NCBI GenBank assembly: GCA_027919835.1
Contig: JANVFP010000030.1
Location: 248,001-312,000, forward strand
Direction of reading: 5' to 3'
Origin: Lentinula raphanica
Lineage: Eukaryota; Basidiomycota; Agaricomycetes; Agaricales; Omphalotaceae
Length of the DNA: 64,000 nt
The notes under the pieces were generated by a model. It was not told where the DNA came from, did no database searches, and worked only from the letters and a program-made list of their open reading frames with translations. Shown here one piece after another: positions 12,362 through 23,400 of this stretch. The translations under genes were made by a program, and so were the position numbers. The first letter of the stretch is position 1; the number at the start of each line of letters is the position of its first letter.

Positions 12362-12370
12362 GAGGGGGAG
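12362..12370 (+). other. Polypurine tract of Copia copy 1
   Basis: Purine run gagggggag immediately before the 3' LTR start, the expected site of plus-strand priming. Confidence 0.8.
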
Positions 12371-12730
12371 TGTAGGATTTACGGACGAATATATGGACAA
12401 AGCGATGTTAGTCGCAGTATCTCTTGCTATTGGACACTTACATTACGGCGCCCGACGTATTCGTCGCCGCAGCTTGCTCCAACTCGTTTCTTTCGATTCC
12501 TCCTATGTACTAGGTGTAGACGGAAGCATCCGCTTCCTTTATATTATGTTCGGACTTGTTCTTAGCCCCCAGAGTTCGTTCTCCTCTCTGGGGTGAGTTA
12601 CTTTACTTTACTTGCTACCTACATGCACTGACTATGGTTTAGCTCACTCATTGTATTGTTAGGTAGCGTATTCAATCTACAGAGTTCGTTCTCCTCTCTG
12701 GGCTCACTTGTTGTATTGTTAGCTTCTACA
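12371..12730 (+). repeat. 3' LTR of Copia copy 1
   Basis: 360 bp, nearly identical to 7021-7381, followed by the AGTAG target duplication at 12731-12735. Confidence 0.95.
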
Positions 12731-14208
12731 AGTAGGTCATTCAAATAATCATCTACACAAGAAATAAGTGAGGGTATTGTATTCTGAACATACTTTGTCA
12801 TGATAAAGCTTGTAGGCAAAGAAGAAAAGAGTGTCAGTTGTCTAAAACTTGAAATCTCTAGGGCGGTCAAGAGTAGATAAAATATTGCATCCTTGGATAC
12901 AACCTGCCGAATCCTTCAACCACTGTGGGCGTTTGTCAACAAGCCACGGAGACGCTGACAATATATTGGTGTTTGACAGTCCATTAGGAACTGTAGCGGC
13001 ATTCAAAGACAAAGGGTCTGCAATAGAGGATATAGACAAAGAAGATGAAGCATCTGTATCAACTGCTGCATATATATAATATATATAAGAACTTCATCAG
13101 CATACTGGCTATTGTTGGCAACTGTGTTACTCACACTGTACAGCTCCTTTGTCAGTACAACTATTTGCAATTGCTCTTTCCAAGCTTGGAAAGGTATCTT
13201 CCAAATCTAATTCTCTGAGACTCTTCTTTTCATCATGTTCACTATCTGAATCCAAAATGAAGAGGGACCAGTGCATTGAGCATCGAGGAGGTGGCAGTGG
13301 TGATGGTGTAGGGCTATGTCTTTCACCAGAGTTGCCAAGATTTGGCAGCGAAGGGTCAGTGCCAAGCATGAGCAAAGGACTTTGAACTCTATGTGCACGA
13401 CGTTTGCCCTTAGCTTTTGCTTTGGTTTTGAGTAACTCTAGTCCAGCATTGAGCTCCTCATTGTCAGAGCTCAATGAGCACACGTCAGGAAGTGGACTTT
13501 CTCCTCGACACCATTGAAGCAGAACTGCAGGTGGAAACTGAATGCAAGAACCTGATTGGAGATAAAGTCTTCTTGAAGTCTTTGTCAATCCCAGGGTGGA
13601 ACCTGAGATTTGGGATGGGACGGGAAGCCTTGATGTACTTCACAGCTTTTGGAAACAAGGTGTAGACCAAGTCAATGAAATCCTTATGATCTGCCCTGAT
13701 ATTGATTTTGAAGCCATGTCATAGCTAAACCCGTATTCTCCCACTTGATCAAGTCAGAGTTACAGATAGTCTGATCTTCACCATTAGAGAAGGTCACATA
13801 TCCAAATTCAGTCTTGACAGAATAGTCAGCAATCTTACAAGACCCTATAAGAAGAGGCTACGAAGAGGCTACGAACATCCTGTATGACTTCGAGGGATGC
13901 AAGTGCTAGTTTGCAAAAGTTACAGTAGTCTTCATTGACTGTTTAGGAGATATCAGTATGCATGAAATTTAGGAACAGTCTAGAATTTTACCTGGTTATC
14001 TGACTTCGACGCCTGAGATTGAACTCTGAGTATTGTGAATAAATTTACAGAATGCAGAAGTGCGAACCTTTCTGACAGACTTTGAATGTGAATGCTGGCA
14101 CTGACTGCGTGCATTGGTTTGTTTTCTATTCGAGGTTGACAAGGAGGAGTGCTTTGAGTGAAATGAGCTAGTTGCCTCTGCTTTGACAGCCTCCTGAAGT
14201 CCATTCAT
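12731..14208 (-). pseudogene. Decayed multi-exon gene of unknown function (host site of Copia copy 1)
   Basis: Several coding-like stretches follow each other on the minus strand from an ATG at 14208: a Ser/His/Lys-rich N-terminus (MNGLQEAVKAEATSSFHSKH), then FPKAVKYIKASRP and FHPGIDKDF (about 13570-13660), then CIQFPPAVLLQWCRGESPLP and a Lys/Arg-rich segment (KAKAKGKRRAHR, about 13400), an acidic tail, and a later exon with SASPWLVDKRPQWLKD (about 12930). The blocks are in different frames without obvious introns between all of them, so frameshifts are likely. No known domain is recognised. A CATCAG element begins 10 bp upstream of the ATG and Copia cuts the 3' exon. Confidence 0.45.
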
Positions 14209-14217
14209 GATTTTTTT

Positions 14218-14499
14218 TATCAGGAAAAATATTTTCATCTCTAGAGTCCCCAGAGATACCCCCTAATTCATAGATAGTCTCAGAGCACCTAGAGTATCTG
14301 AGTTCTTTGAGGCTTCTAAAAATTCTCTGGGTGCTTTCAGGTGCTTTCAGATGCTTTCAGATGCTTTCAGATGCTTTCAGAATCTTTCAGGATCTCTAGA
14401 ATGTTTTTTGATCTTTCAAAGCTCACAAAAATCTCTGGGCAGCCTAGGAATTGGGGGGTATCTCTGGGGACTCTAGAGATGAGAATATTTTTCCTGATG
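14218..14499. mobile_element. CATCAG-family small element (copy c, 282 bp)
   Basis: Left end TATCAGGAAAAATATTTTC (first base C changed to T), right end GAATATTTTTCCTGATG. Long inner inverted blocks 'tctctagagtccccagagat' and 'tctctggggactctagaga'. Inside is a run of five or more 11-bp units (ggtgctttcag / gatgctttcag, 14331-14385). No 2-bp duplication is visible (TT left, AG right), so one flank may have changed. Confidence 0.8.
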
Positions 14500-15100
14500 A
14501 GTGTGGAAATTTACTCTTTGCTTTGCATACCTAATGCTGGCCTGCAGTGATAGAATTATTTTCTGTCATTGTATTCACACAAATCTTGCACACTGTTATC
14601 TACAGATATACAGGATCATATTTCAGCATTGACCTGAGCTTAGTGGTAGAAGCCCCAGTGTATATTGGACTTGAAGTCTACCAATCCAAGCAAACAGAGC
14701 TGCAGAGTGTGGGAATTTATTCTTTGCTTTGCAAACTAATGCTGGCCTGCAATGATAGAATTATTTTCTATCATTGTATCCATACAAATCTTGCATAATG
14801 TCATCTACAGATATACAGGACTATATATTAGCATTGACATGAACTTAGTGGTAGAAGCCCCAATATATAATGGACTTGAAGTCCATAGTATCCAACCATA
14901 ACAATATAGTGATGTGGGAACTTGATTTAATGCTAAACTCAGAGTCTTCACTAACACTGTAATATCTTTATTTCATATGGCTATACTCACACAAAATTTG
15001 CACTCTGTGATTGTTATACATATACAACTATATAATGTACCTCATTAATAGTTTGTGGTCAAGTTGCAGATTGGTCACATGTTTTATTTTTTAGAATTCT
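14500..15100. repeat. Tandem repeat, unit about 205 bp
   Basis: Unit 1 (about 14500-14705, from 'gtgtggaaatttactctttgctttgca') is repeated at about 14706-14912 with roughly 90% identity and again, strongly decayed, at about 14913-15090. Each unit contains 'gatatacagga' and 'gtggtagaagcccca'. No coding potential was recognised. Confidence 0.65.
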
Positions 15101-15138
15101 GTTCCGACATATTCCAACTCCTCTACCCAGACCAACAC

Positions 15139-16283
15139 CATTAGCAAAAATGTTCTGTGCTCAGGGCTACCCAACATAGATTTCAAAGAATTCCAGGTTG
15201 CCTGGGGTCTCTAGAGTCTTCAGTGTCTTTGGTGTCTTCTGAGACACCCCCCAAAACCTAAAGCCTTCAGAGTTCCTTGAATGTCTTTCAAAATCTCTGA
15301 ATTTCTTTGAATAGCTTTGAATATCTTTGAATATCTTTAGAAATCTTTGAATATCTTTGAGAATCTCTGAGAGTCTTCCAGAGATATTTAGATATCTTTC
15401 AAAGATTTTCCAAAGCTCTTTAATGAGTTCAAATGATTCAAAAACTTATTCAATCACTTTTACTTTATCATATGATACTCTATCTATTGCTTTTACATTG
15501 ACTATATCTACTAACACCCATATATTATGATATACTGTATTTGAACTTGATAACTGTTAATTTCGGAACACATTCTGATTATATGTATCATAATATATTA
15601 TTACAACCATTATATATGTGTAATATTAACAAATATAACAGATAACAATGTATATAGTATATATTATTATAGCTATATTCAGATTTTGACCTGGTGAAGT
15701 TCTTTTTGATTGTACACAGTCCACAGTGGCAGGTCATGTGACCACCTATATTATTGACAACTGTGAATTATAATAGTTTAACTGATATCTACAGTGTATT
15801 ACTACACTATGCTATCTTCTAGATGTTAAGATGCAATAGCATCTTATTTTATATTCAATATCTCAAATTCCAAATTTTTACAAACACTCAAAGTCTTCAG
15901 AGAAGCTCAAATATCTTTCAAAGATGTTCAAAGATATTCAAAGATATTCAAAGATCTTTCAAAGATATTCAGAGAACATGAAAAATCTCAAGAAATCTTC
16001 AGGATATTGGAAAAAACCTAGGCAGCTCAGAGTATCCAAGTTCTCTAGAGTATCTGAAGAGCTCAGGTTATTCCCAAAAACCTGGAGCATTTTGGGGATC
16101 TCTGAGTTACCTTTGAACAACTCACAAACAATTCTAAAGAATTTCAAGGAAACCAAATTTTGAGCCCTGTTCCCAAAGAGTTCTGAGAGTCTAGATACTT
16201 TAAACTATTTGAAAGACTTTAGACTTTTGGGGGAATCTCTGGTGTCTTTGAAAGACCTCTGGTCAGGGGTATTTTTCCTGATG
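15139..16283. mobile_element. CATCAG-family large element (copy d, 1145 bp)
   Basis: Left end CATTAGCAAAAATGTTCTG, right end GGTATTTTTCCTGATG, flanked by AC (15137-15138) and AC (16284-16285). Inner inverted blocks 'gagacaccccccaaaacc' (about 15240) and 'ttttgggggaatctct' (about 16225). Near the left end is an array of about 11-bp units (tttgaatatct, 15295-15400); near the right end the same motif in reverse (agatattcaa, 15900-15970). The AT-rich core shares 'tttttgattgtaca' and 'cacagtggcaggtca' with copy e. No ORF. Confidence 0.82.
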
Positions 16284-16285
16284 AC

Positions 16286-16552
16286 CTGTGCAGCAGTCTT
16301 GTCCATGCTCCCTGATCATATCCATCCTTTACTAGCTACTGGTAATCAAAATCAATAGTCTTCAAATATCACCCAGGCCTATCAAATCTTATCGGACCTC
16401 TATAACCATGCACTACATACTATCACTACAGATGCTGACTGGCTTTGCCTTGAATTTCACTCAAACAGAATATCCTGCACTTGACTCTTGGGCTACTCAT
16501 GTTGTAAAATTATACATCAGTCTTTTAAAAGAACTCAATCATGCAAGGCAAC
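16286..16552. other. Coding-like remnant, unassigned
   Basis: One plus-strand frame holds a short coding-like stretch (ILSDLYNHALHTITTDADWL) broken by stops. It may be a relic of an old mobile element or gene. Nothing more specific can be seen. Confidence 0.25.
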
Positions 16553-16784
16553 TGTTAGGACCATGCCACTGATGGAGTCGGAGCTCTGATCAGAGACACA
16601 GAGGATTGTTGAACATTAGTGTTGTTATTGAGCAACACCCTCCCACATTACTGTGTTCAACCAGGAGAGCAGAGGTGACTGAGTACAATAAGTACAAAGA
16701 CCGACGAGGTACGGAGTCGGTCAATGATCAAGAAATCTCTAAGTCCAATCGCCGAGTGAAGCTCCGATTATGATGATCGTAACA
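16553..16784 (+). repeat. Possible LTR or leader of a degraded retroelement
   Basis: The stretch starts TGTTAGGACC and ends GATCGTAACA (TG...CA). It is followed by 'gtatccccctcttagg' and then a 260-bp leader before an ORF, a layout like LTR, primer site, gag. No second copy lies in the window, so the boundaries are a guess from the terminal dinucleotides and layout. Confidence 0.3.
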
Positions 16785-17041
16785 GTATCCCCCTCTTAGG
16801 CTTGAGCTCTCAAAAGCCGATGACATCATCACCATGATCAGATGACTTGGTTGATTCAATCACATGACTCCATTCTAGAACAATGGAATTGGGGTGCCCA
16901 ATTTGGAAAAACATTTTGATGATGGTCTTGAGTCCTAACACAAATCAACCAGCCCGAAAGTAACATGGTCCATGTGCCAATCCAAAAGTATAAAAGCTGA
17001 GTCAGAGTGAGGGACTTAGCCAAAATTTCCCTCTTTTCTCA

Positions 17042-17915
17042 ATGTCTCAACCCAGACTGAATATCACCACTATCACCACCACCACTGCCATTGGCAGAGA
17101 GGAAGAACTTTGGATATTCCTTCAACCAACGCTAGAAAGATGTGAGGAAGAAGAGGCAGAGGAGAAGAAAAAGGAAGAAGAAGAAGCAGCGTGCCTAGCG
17201 GAAGAAGAATGGCTTCAACGTGAGGTGGAGGAGAAAGCAGAGGACGAACACCAACAGAAAGTTTGTGAGGGAAAAAAAAGGAAAGCCAAGGAGGCAAAGG
17301 CCAGCAAGGCCAAAAGAACCAAAGTCACTGACTTCAGTCAGGGACTGTCATCGGAGCTGCTTCGAGTTGCTCAACTTTGTTGGTTCTCAAGAACCTCAGT
17401 GAGTAATAAGTTTCACTCCTCTGCTGATACTGATGTTCTTTCAGAATGCCTCTACTAGAGCGTCTCTGGCAAAGACTGCAGCAGAAGTGGGTCCATCCCA
17501 TGTTATAAGGTATGTCCCTGAGTTTCCTTTTGTTCCCTTTGTGGTACTACAACAATGTACATGGTCTGGTGCTGTTCCGGTTCAAAAATCCAAGCCTCGC
17601 AAGGCCAAGGTTCCAATTGGTTGTCAGAGGGACACCGACAACTCCTCCAGAATGTCAAACTTGGAGGATGACTTGCAGGCCCTAAAGGAAGGGTTCATTG
17701 ATATGGCCCAGGGTCAACATGGAATCCTGGAGCTGGTACGGGAATCTGCCGGTACAATGGACCAATGCCTTCAGGCACTCGAGAGGAGGTTTGCTAACCT
17801 CGAAGGCACTCTTGTGAATCTGATGAGAGTAGCTTTGGGAGTCAAGGAAGGGGAAGAGGAGAACCAAGGGAAAGAGAAGGATGCGCCAAAGGAATTGGAG
17901 GAAGAAGAGCAGTAG
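17042..17915 (+). CDS. Charged coiled-coil protein, probably retroelement-associated
   Basis: Exon-like frame 17042-17400 encodes a protein rich in Glu/Lys (EEEEAEEKKKEEEE, then KRKAKEAKASKAKR), probably a long helix plus a basic patch. A GT...AG intron (about 17399-17445) seems to separate it from frame 17446-17915 (MSNLEDDLQALKEGFIDMAQ, further heptad-like helix, acidic tail ending EEEEQ). The frames do not join cleanly in phase with the most obvious splice pair, so either another splice site is used or the gene is broken. Such proteins often precede gag-pol in fungal Gypsy elements. A chromodomain remnant lies nearby but on the other strand. Function is not determined. Confidence 0.4.
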
Positions 17916-18280
17916 GAACTTTTATAATAATTGGTTGTATATAACTTTCTTAGTTTTTCTTGAAGTTCCAAAAATGTATATACTAAAAGTTGTTGATGGT
18001 GAAGTCCAATGATAAGGAAAATAGTACAGTAAAAGCAGTAATGAAACAATGATAAATCCAATGGAGGTCCATCAGAATTGACTTGGAAAAATTTAAGAAA
18101 AAATATAAATGCTCAATTTGCTATCATCATGATCGCGTTTATACTCAATCAGTATAAATACCAAGAGTGTTGAATAAAATACACTGTAGTGTAGTGTTAG
18201 TACAACAATAAAAACAAAAGTAAAATCAATGATATAAAATGAACACATAGCTAAGTCAAAGGTCCGGGTTTGTCTGAATA

Positions 18281-18495
18281 TCAGAGGTGGAAAGCAGGAA
18301 TGAGTTCATTGGCATAAATGTCATCTGCAGCAACCCAAGAGAATTCTTCATTGGTTCCCTCATAACCTGACCATCTAACAAAGTACCAGAGGGGACAACA
18401 TTTGAACCGACGGTTCAGCTTTGAATCAAGTACTTCAGCAATGAGGTACTCAACTTCACCTTTCTTAGTCCTAGTATCTATATGACGGGCGACCA
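18281..18495 (-). pseudogene. Orphan chromodomain (Gypsy chromovirus integrase tail)
   Basis: A frame of about 70 codons reads VEYLIAEVLDSKLNRRF...WYFVRWSGYEGTNEEFSW and ends PAFHL-stop. The pattern E-V-LD-(x)n-Y-(L/F)VRW-GY-x(4-6)-(S/T)W is a chromodomain, normally at the C-terminus of chromovirus integrases, where it reads histone marks to direct integration. The rest of the pol gene is absent upstream; instead the 3' end of Copia copy 2 abuts it. It is therefore a remnant, although the domain itself is open. Confidence 0.65.
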
Positions 18496-18499
18496 GATA

Positions 18500-18742
18500 A
18501 AAGACCTCAGATGGAGAATGGAAGTCAACAGCTGATAGATTACCTATACAACGGGCGACCAGATAAAAGACTAGGTACAAGTTAGTATAGGTACAAATGA
18601 AATATAAGAAACATACATACCCTCAGATGGAGAACGGAAGTCAACAGCTGAGGGATAAAGGTACGAAAGAGCCGAAATAGTATGTAAGTCACGTGTAAAG
18701 ATAAACAGCAGAATCGGCCAAACTACTAGAGTCCGTCTAACA
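18500..18742 (-). repeat. 3' LTR (probably truncated) of Copia copy 2
   Basis: On the minus strand the LTR starts TGTTAGACGGACTC at 18742, preceded by a polypurine stretch 'cggtgggggtg' (18743-18753). Its far end is unclear: a 35-bp block 'cagctgttgacttcc...ctccatctgag' occurs twice, at about 18615-18648 and 18504-18536, suggesting an internal duplication or junction. Confidence 0.5.
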
Positions 18743-18779
18743 CACCCCCACCGATTCATAGTGACTATTGTAAAAATTA

Positions 18780-19665
18780 AGTAGTATCGTCAGAAATTGG
18801 AACAAGACCAAGAGAACGGCAATGTTTGTAATGAGAATCAGCAGGCAAAGATTTGGTAAAAATGTCAGCAATCATATCTTTCATCGAACACCAAACTGTA
18901 CGTATGGAATTGTCCTCGATGTGTGATCTAATAAAATGGTAGCGAATGTTGATATGTTTTGAACGATTTGAAACAGAACACGAATTAGCAATGTCAAGTG
19001 AAGAACGATTATCAGAAACTAAATGAAATGGTTTAGGAACAGGAAGACCACTTAGCAACAAAAAAACTTGAATCCAGAGAATTTCCTTCAGGACGTGAGT
19101 CAGTCCCATGTATTCCAATTCCATAGAAGACAAAGCGACACTCTTCTGCTTAGCCGCAGACCAGGCCACTAGTCCACCAAATATAAAGATCCCGAAACCA
19201 GACACCAATTTTCGGTCAACGGAATGAGTTGCCCAATCAGCATCCAACATCACCACACAGTCGGAATCAATCTGCAAAGAATGGAACAGATCTGATCGAT
19301 TATCACCTCCATATTGCAATGCCCAGTTTCTTGTCTTCGCCAGATAACGCAAAACACCCTTCGCAGCAACCAGATGACGAGGTTCAGGCTTTGCATTGAA
19401 TTGTGCCAAGAACATAACGGAGTAAGCGATGTCCGGACGAGTACAGAGAGACAGAAACAATAGGCACCCGATTAAACCTTGGTAGATGCTGGTCAGAGTA
19501 TTGCAATCGACATTGGAATAAATGGAAGGATTTGGATCAGGACCGTCGAACTTGTATCAGAGAGGAAGATCATGAGTAGTGCATTCGGTGAGACCGAATT
19601 GTTCCAAGATTTCCTCCACATATGATTCTTGAGACATCCAAAGCAGTCTCCGCTTTCGGTCCCTG
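18780..19665 (-). pseudogene. Copia copy 2, end of RT and RNase H
   Basis: Continuation of the pol frame beyond the nested element: from DRKRRLLWMSQESYVEEIL through LTRPDIAYSV-type RT tail (CTRPDIAYSVMFLAQFNA), RNase H (MLDADWATHSVDRKLVSG, LSSMELEYMGL, VSDNRSSLDIANS, SKHINIRYHFIR) and C-terminus. An in-frame TGA at 19557-19559 (after HDLPL) fits a CGA-to-TGA change. RNase H motifs Asp-Glu-Asp look present. Confidence 0.85.
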
Positions 19666-20389
19666 TGTCAGGAATCAGACATTTTGCATTGCCTGCCTAA
19701 AACCCAGATCCCATTCCACATTTGCCAGCCTAATTTCCCACATTACTACAAAACTCTGGAACATTCATTTCAACAACTCAACATTCTGACTCACAGTACA
19801 TGAGGAAGATCAATATGACTCAGGACAACATGAGGCAGTACAGGAGGTTACATGAGGCAGGCCTTTATGACTCATTCTGATTCCTTTCTATTCTTCTCTT
19901 TGACTCATACTATCAAGTCAATATGAGTAATACTGACTCAATCTAAGTAACACTGACTCATTCTGAATCCTGTAGGACAGTATATAAAGACTCTAGGATA
20001 CACTTGATACCCTAGACTAGTTATTCTTGTACCCCCACCTACCCACTGTTGATTCAGCATCTTTTGACTGCACTTTGTGTTTTTCTTGTCTGACGACCAT
20101 TCCAGCAAGCCTTTATACTCGATCCATCGACTGACGTCCAATCCAGCTTTGCGATCGCTCTTTGTTCATTGTCTGACGTCCATCCCAGCCTTGCAACAAC
20201 CGTGATTACCTGTCTGACGTAATATTCCAGACAACGTAGCCACACCCTTTTATACTTTGCTGAAGTAACATTCCAGCAAAGGTCCGTGTGTTTTTCTAGA
20301 AGCCGTTATTGGTGATAACCCCAGGATAATCTACTTCCTGGTGAACCAGCTTTGGGTCCGTGATCGGCGTTGTTAACCAACTCCTTACA
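19666..20389 (+). repeat. 5' LTR of the gag-only element
   Basis: Starts TGTCAGGAATCAGACA, ends ACTCCTTACA. Contains six TGACTCA sites (19787-19960), a TATA box at 19981 and five degenerate copies of a 'ctgacgtcca(a/t)(t/c)ccagc' unit at about 20090-20280. The same layout is found in the 3' LTR. Confidence 0.94.
19787..19988 (+). promoter_or_regulatory. LTR promoter: six TGACTCA sites and a TATA box
   Basis: TGACTCA occurs at 19787, 19816, 19868, 19901, 19934 and 19954, followed by TATATAAA at 19981-19988. TGACTCA is the palindromic site of Gcn4/Cpc1 and AP-1-type bZIP factors. Six copies in 174 bp just upstream of a TATA box suggest bZIP-driven transcription, for example under amino-acid starvation; that role is inferred. 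Confidence 0.7.
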
Positions 20390-20418
20390 TAATAACTAGT
20401 CTCCTGTTGTCATCAGTC

Positions 20419-23400
20419 ATGGCTACTAGAACTTTTACCTTCGAGGAAGTGGAGGTCGAGGAGGATATTCGCTATACTCCTTACTCCTTCCACATCCTTA
20501 CACCTACATCAAGAAACATTGTACGGGGTATTCCCGCACACTTCAGTGATAATGCGGAGGACACTACTCCCTTACACTTTTCAGAACGCGGTTATCATCT
20601 TGGACAAGCTCCTCATTCCCGTTCTTTCTCACCAGTTCATGTTCGAACTGAGGTCCAACATACTGCTGCCTCTCAGGAACCTGAGTGGTCATTCAGGCAT
20701 CAGTATTATACTCCAGAGTCTGCTGGAATTCCAGTTCGAGCTGCACCAGGGCAGTCCAATCTGGCTAACGAGTTGGAGCTAGCAGATGAACTTCCTCCTG
20801 TACAGAGAAGTCCTGCTGCACCTACTCGAGGCCAGGAACTCCTTGCAGACCTTGTTGCAACTGAACATCATGTCTCTCCTCACAATTGACAGTCAGTTAG
20901 CAATAGTCGTCCACGGTATCACACACCTCCTACACCGGAAGTGTTTCACAAATACCACAATTCTATGGATCATCCTACAAAGGACATCATGGATGTCTCC
21001 ATTGACAAACCCCCAGATCGACAAATACATAGATCACTATTAGGTCATCCACTGGCAGAATCTACACCAGCCATTCATGATACCAATACTCGTCGGTCTC
21101 CAACATTCCGTACATACTCGGAAGGGTATAGAGAAGTCATGAGCGAGTCTCCACCAGCACACCATACCAGTCCATGGGTAGCACCAGATACTCCAATCCG
21201 ACGTCTTGTTGCTCATCAACAGGTTGATGACAGTGCTTCTCAAAATGAATTGTTGAACCTGGTGGGCCCTGCTCGTAGTCTTTTGAATGCTCTAGGTTTC
21301 CATACTGAAGGCCGAACTAATATTGGAATACTGCGGTTACTGCAACGGATTGTACGGTTGACGGATGATGAAGTCACACCTGAACTGATGCGTAACCTGC
21401 AGCATGGCAATAATGTTCATGAATTGGTAAAATTGGAAGAACGCTCCCACCAGATAGGAGTGGAGAATTTAATCAATGATCCAGAAATTTCATCATTCTA
21501 TTCATCCCATTCCACTGCTCATACTATCACCCCTAACTCTTCATCTCCACATCATCATGGAATTCATCACTGGGAAGATGACATTGTTGATGAATATGAT
21601 TCATTACCTATTCATGGAGAACCACGAAGCCGGATTCGTAGAGGGACTCTATGGAATCTGAGATACCCATATCCACAACGTCGGACAGCTTCAGATGAAT
21701 CTGAAATTCCCCGACCAAGCAATATGCCTCATCGTCGAGTTTATGGAAGCAGTGGCTGGTACAGTCAATCAAATGAAGATGATGACTTTTTTACCTCCAT
21801 TGAAATGGAAGAAGACTGGGATCCAGTACCACCCTATCCTGGAAGAAGTCAGGCTGATGTGGAGAAACAACTTGTTGCTATTAGGCGATATGAGCATCGT
21901 ACTCCAACAGTCATGTCACATACTTCAGCTGGTCCTCAGAGTCGAGCTACATCCATTTCACAGGGAACTAGGGGTCGACAACCTCCAGTAACTATGGAAA
22001 CCAAAGTTCCAGAGGGACCAACTATTAAAAGTGTGAACAGTGAAGTTCGCAGTAATGCAACTCCCAGTTCTAGTAATCGAAACTTGAGTCGCCATCGTAG
22101 GAAAGCAATTGAATGGCATCCATCAGCAGATGTGGAGGAGCAGGAAAAAGCTTTCCCAAAACCTGAACAAGGAAAGCCAGAAGAACCTCTTCCTCATGAC
22201 ATCCCTAATAACAAGGAAACCTTGGAGTCTCCTAAACCACAACTTTCTCCAAGAAAACCTATATCGACATCTTTTGTGCATGACACTCCACCACATCAAA
22301 CATCCCATGCTGCTGATTATAATACTGGGTATACCAACCTCTACCAACGTGATAATCGCCCAGGTGTTGGGACCTCCTCTTATCCACACATTCCTAACAA
22401 AGGGAAGCAAAGAGCGGAACCAGAGGTTTCCTTTGATGATAGGATTCCCTGTCACTCAAAGACTGTGGACTTGGAGGAAATAGACCTAGAAGTTCAGCAA
22501 GGCATCATTGACAGCTTTATTGAAAATGAGCATCATAAAGATATGGGGACTCAGCCATCTGTGTTCAAATTCCAATCGGGCAGTTTTGAAAAGTTCTTTA
22601 CACCTAATGCATCTGCTCGTCAACCTCTTGATAGTCCAATATCAGTGTCATTGGCAGGATTTGAGTCCAATTCTGCTGCAGGTAGTCCACCAAAAGCAAC
22701 CAGTATCCCTGTTGCTATGACAAGTGGCGGTGGTGGTGGTGGAAATGATCCCCCTGATGCTGGAGATAACCCTGGCTGTCAGGAATTGAACCACTTATAT
22801 AGTGCTGGGAACAATACCAGAGTGACCTGGTATTGTGGTCTTTTGGCCCAGTTGGATTATTGGCACTCATTCCCAGCATGTCAGTTCTTCACAGAATACC
22901 AGGTCCAAGGGTCAATGGTTCAATCCTCTTTGTGGGCAAAAAAGAGGCTCTTGTTTCCACTTGGCTCACAGGTCATATGTTGACTTGGGGGCCTGCTATA
23001 TTAGTTGGTTCTGTACATTTCCTTAGCAACCAGTCGTCATTGGCGCTTGGTGGTGGCTTTGGGGGTCAGATATCACATGGCTGACGGGGCAGATGATAAT
23101 GTAGCCCATCTGCCTGACTGCACGGGTGTGTAGCTCTGTGCCAAGCATCTCGGGGGCTCGATGTTTCGAAGGGGGATGTACTGTCAGGAATTGAACCACT
23201 TATATAGTGCTGGGAACAATACCAGAGTGACCTGGTATTGTGGTCTTTTGGCCCAGTTGGATTATTGGCACTCATTCCCAGCATGTCAGTTCTTCACACT
23301 GGCTATGAAAGTGATGATGAACCTGATGATGATCAGGGAAAACAGCCATCCTTTCACAGAAATAGTCCCAACCCATCCAATTCTGGTCGGTCTGATCATA

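Larger units (their letters stand above)
7440..12363 (+). pseudogene. Copia gag-pol polyprotein, broken by two insertions and two stops
   Basis: After subtracting the 217-bp insertion at 8793-9009 and the 225-bp insertion at 11444-11668, the region is one frame of about 1493 codons. In order: gag with CCHC knuckle (CWKCGKPGHLKKNC, about 8197); protease DSGCSRHIS (about 8680); integrase zinc site (HRRMGH...CESCIYAK) and catalytic region (TDLWGP, DNGREYTG, PEHNGVAERYNR); RT (HQIDIKGAYLN, LYGLKQSGRHWYQ, VAVHVDDCTIA, about 10900-11200); RNase H (YADADG, STTESEY, DNQSAI, TKHIDIRYHFI). Premature stops: TAG at 10618-10620, where Trp is expected, and TAA at 10783-10785, where Gln is expected (ARLVA-x-GFSQ). 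Both fit G:C to A:T changes. The copy is not autonomous now. Confidence 0.92.
7021..12730 (+). mobile_element. Copia (Ty1/Copia) LTR retrotransposon, copy 1
   Basis: Complete element with LTRs 7021-7381 (361 bp) and 12371-12730 (360 bp), ends TG...CA, and 5-bp target duplication AGTAG (7016-7020 and 12731-12735). The two LTRs differ by three substitutions and one C indel by eye, so insertion is recent. Just inside the 5' LTR, 'ggttatcgggccc' (7382 on) resembles the half-tRNA initiator-Met primer site used by Drosophila copia. The polypurine tract gagggggag (12362-12370) precedes the 3' LTR. Domain order gag, protease, integrase, RT, RNase H is that of Copia. Two small CATCAG elements have inserted inside it. 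Confidence 0.95.

Noticed and set aside
20054..20245. CRISPR-like array (regularly spaced 'ctgacgtcca...ccagc' units)
   Set aside because: Units are degenerate, few and part of a fungal LTR; there are no cas genes and this is a eukaryotic genome.
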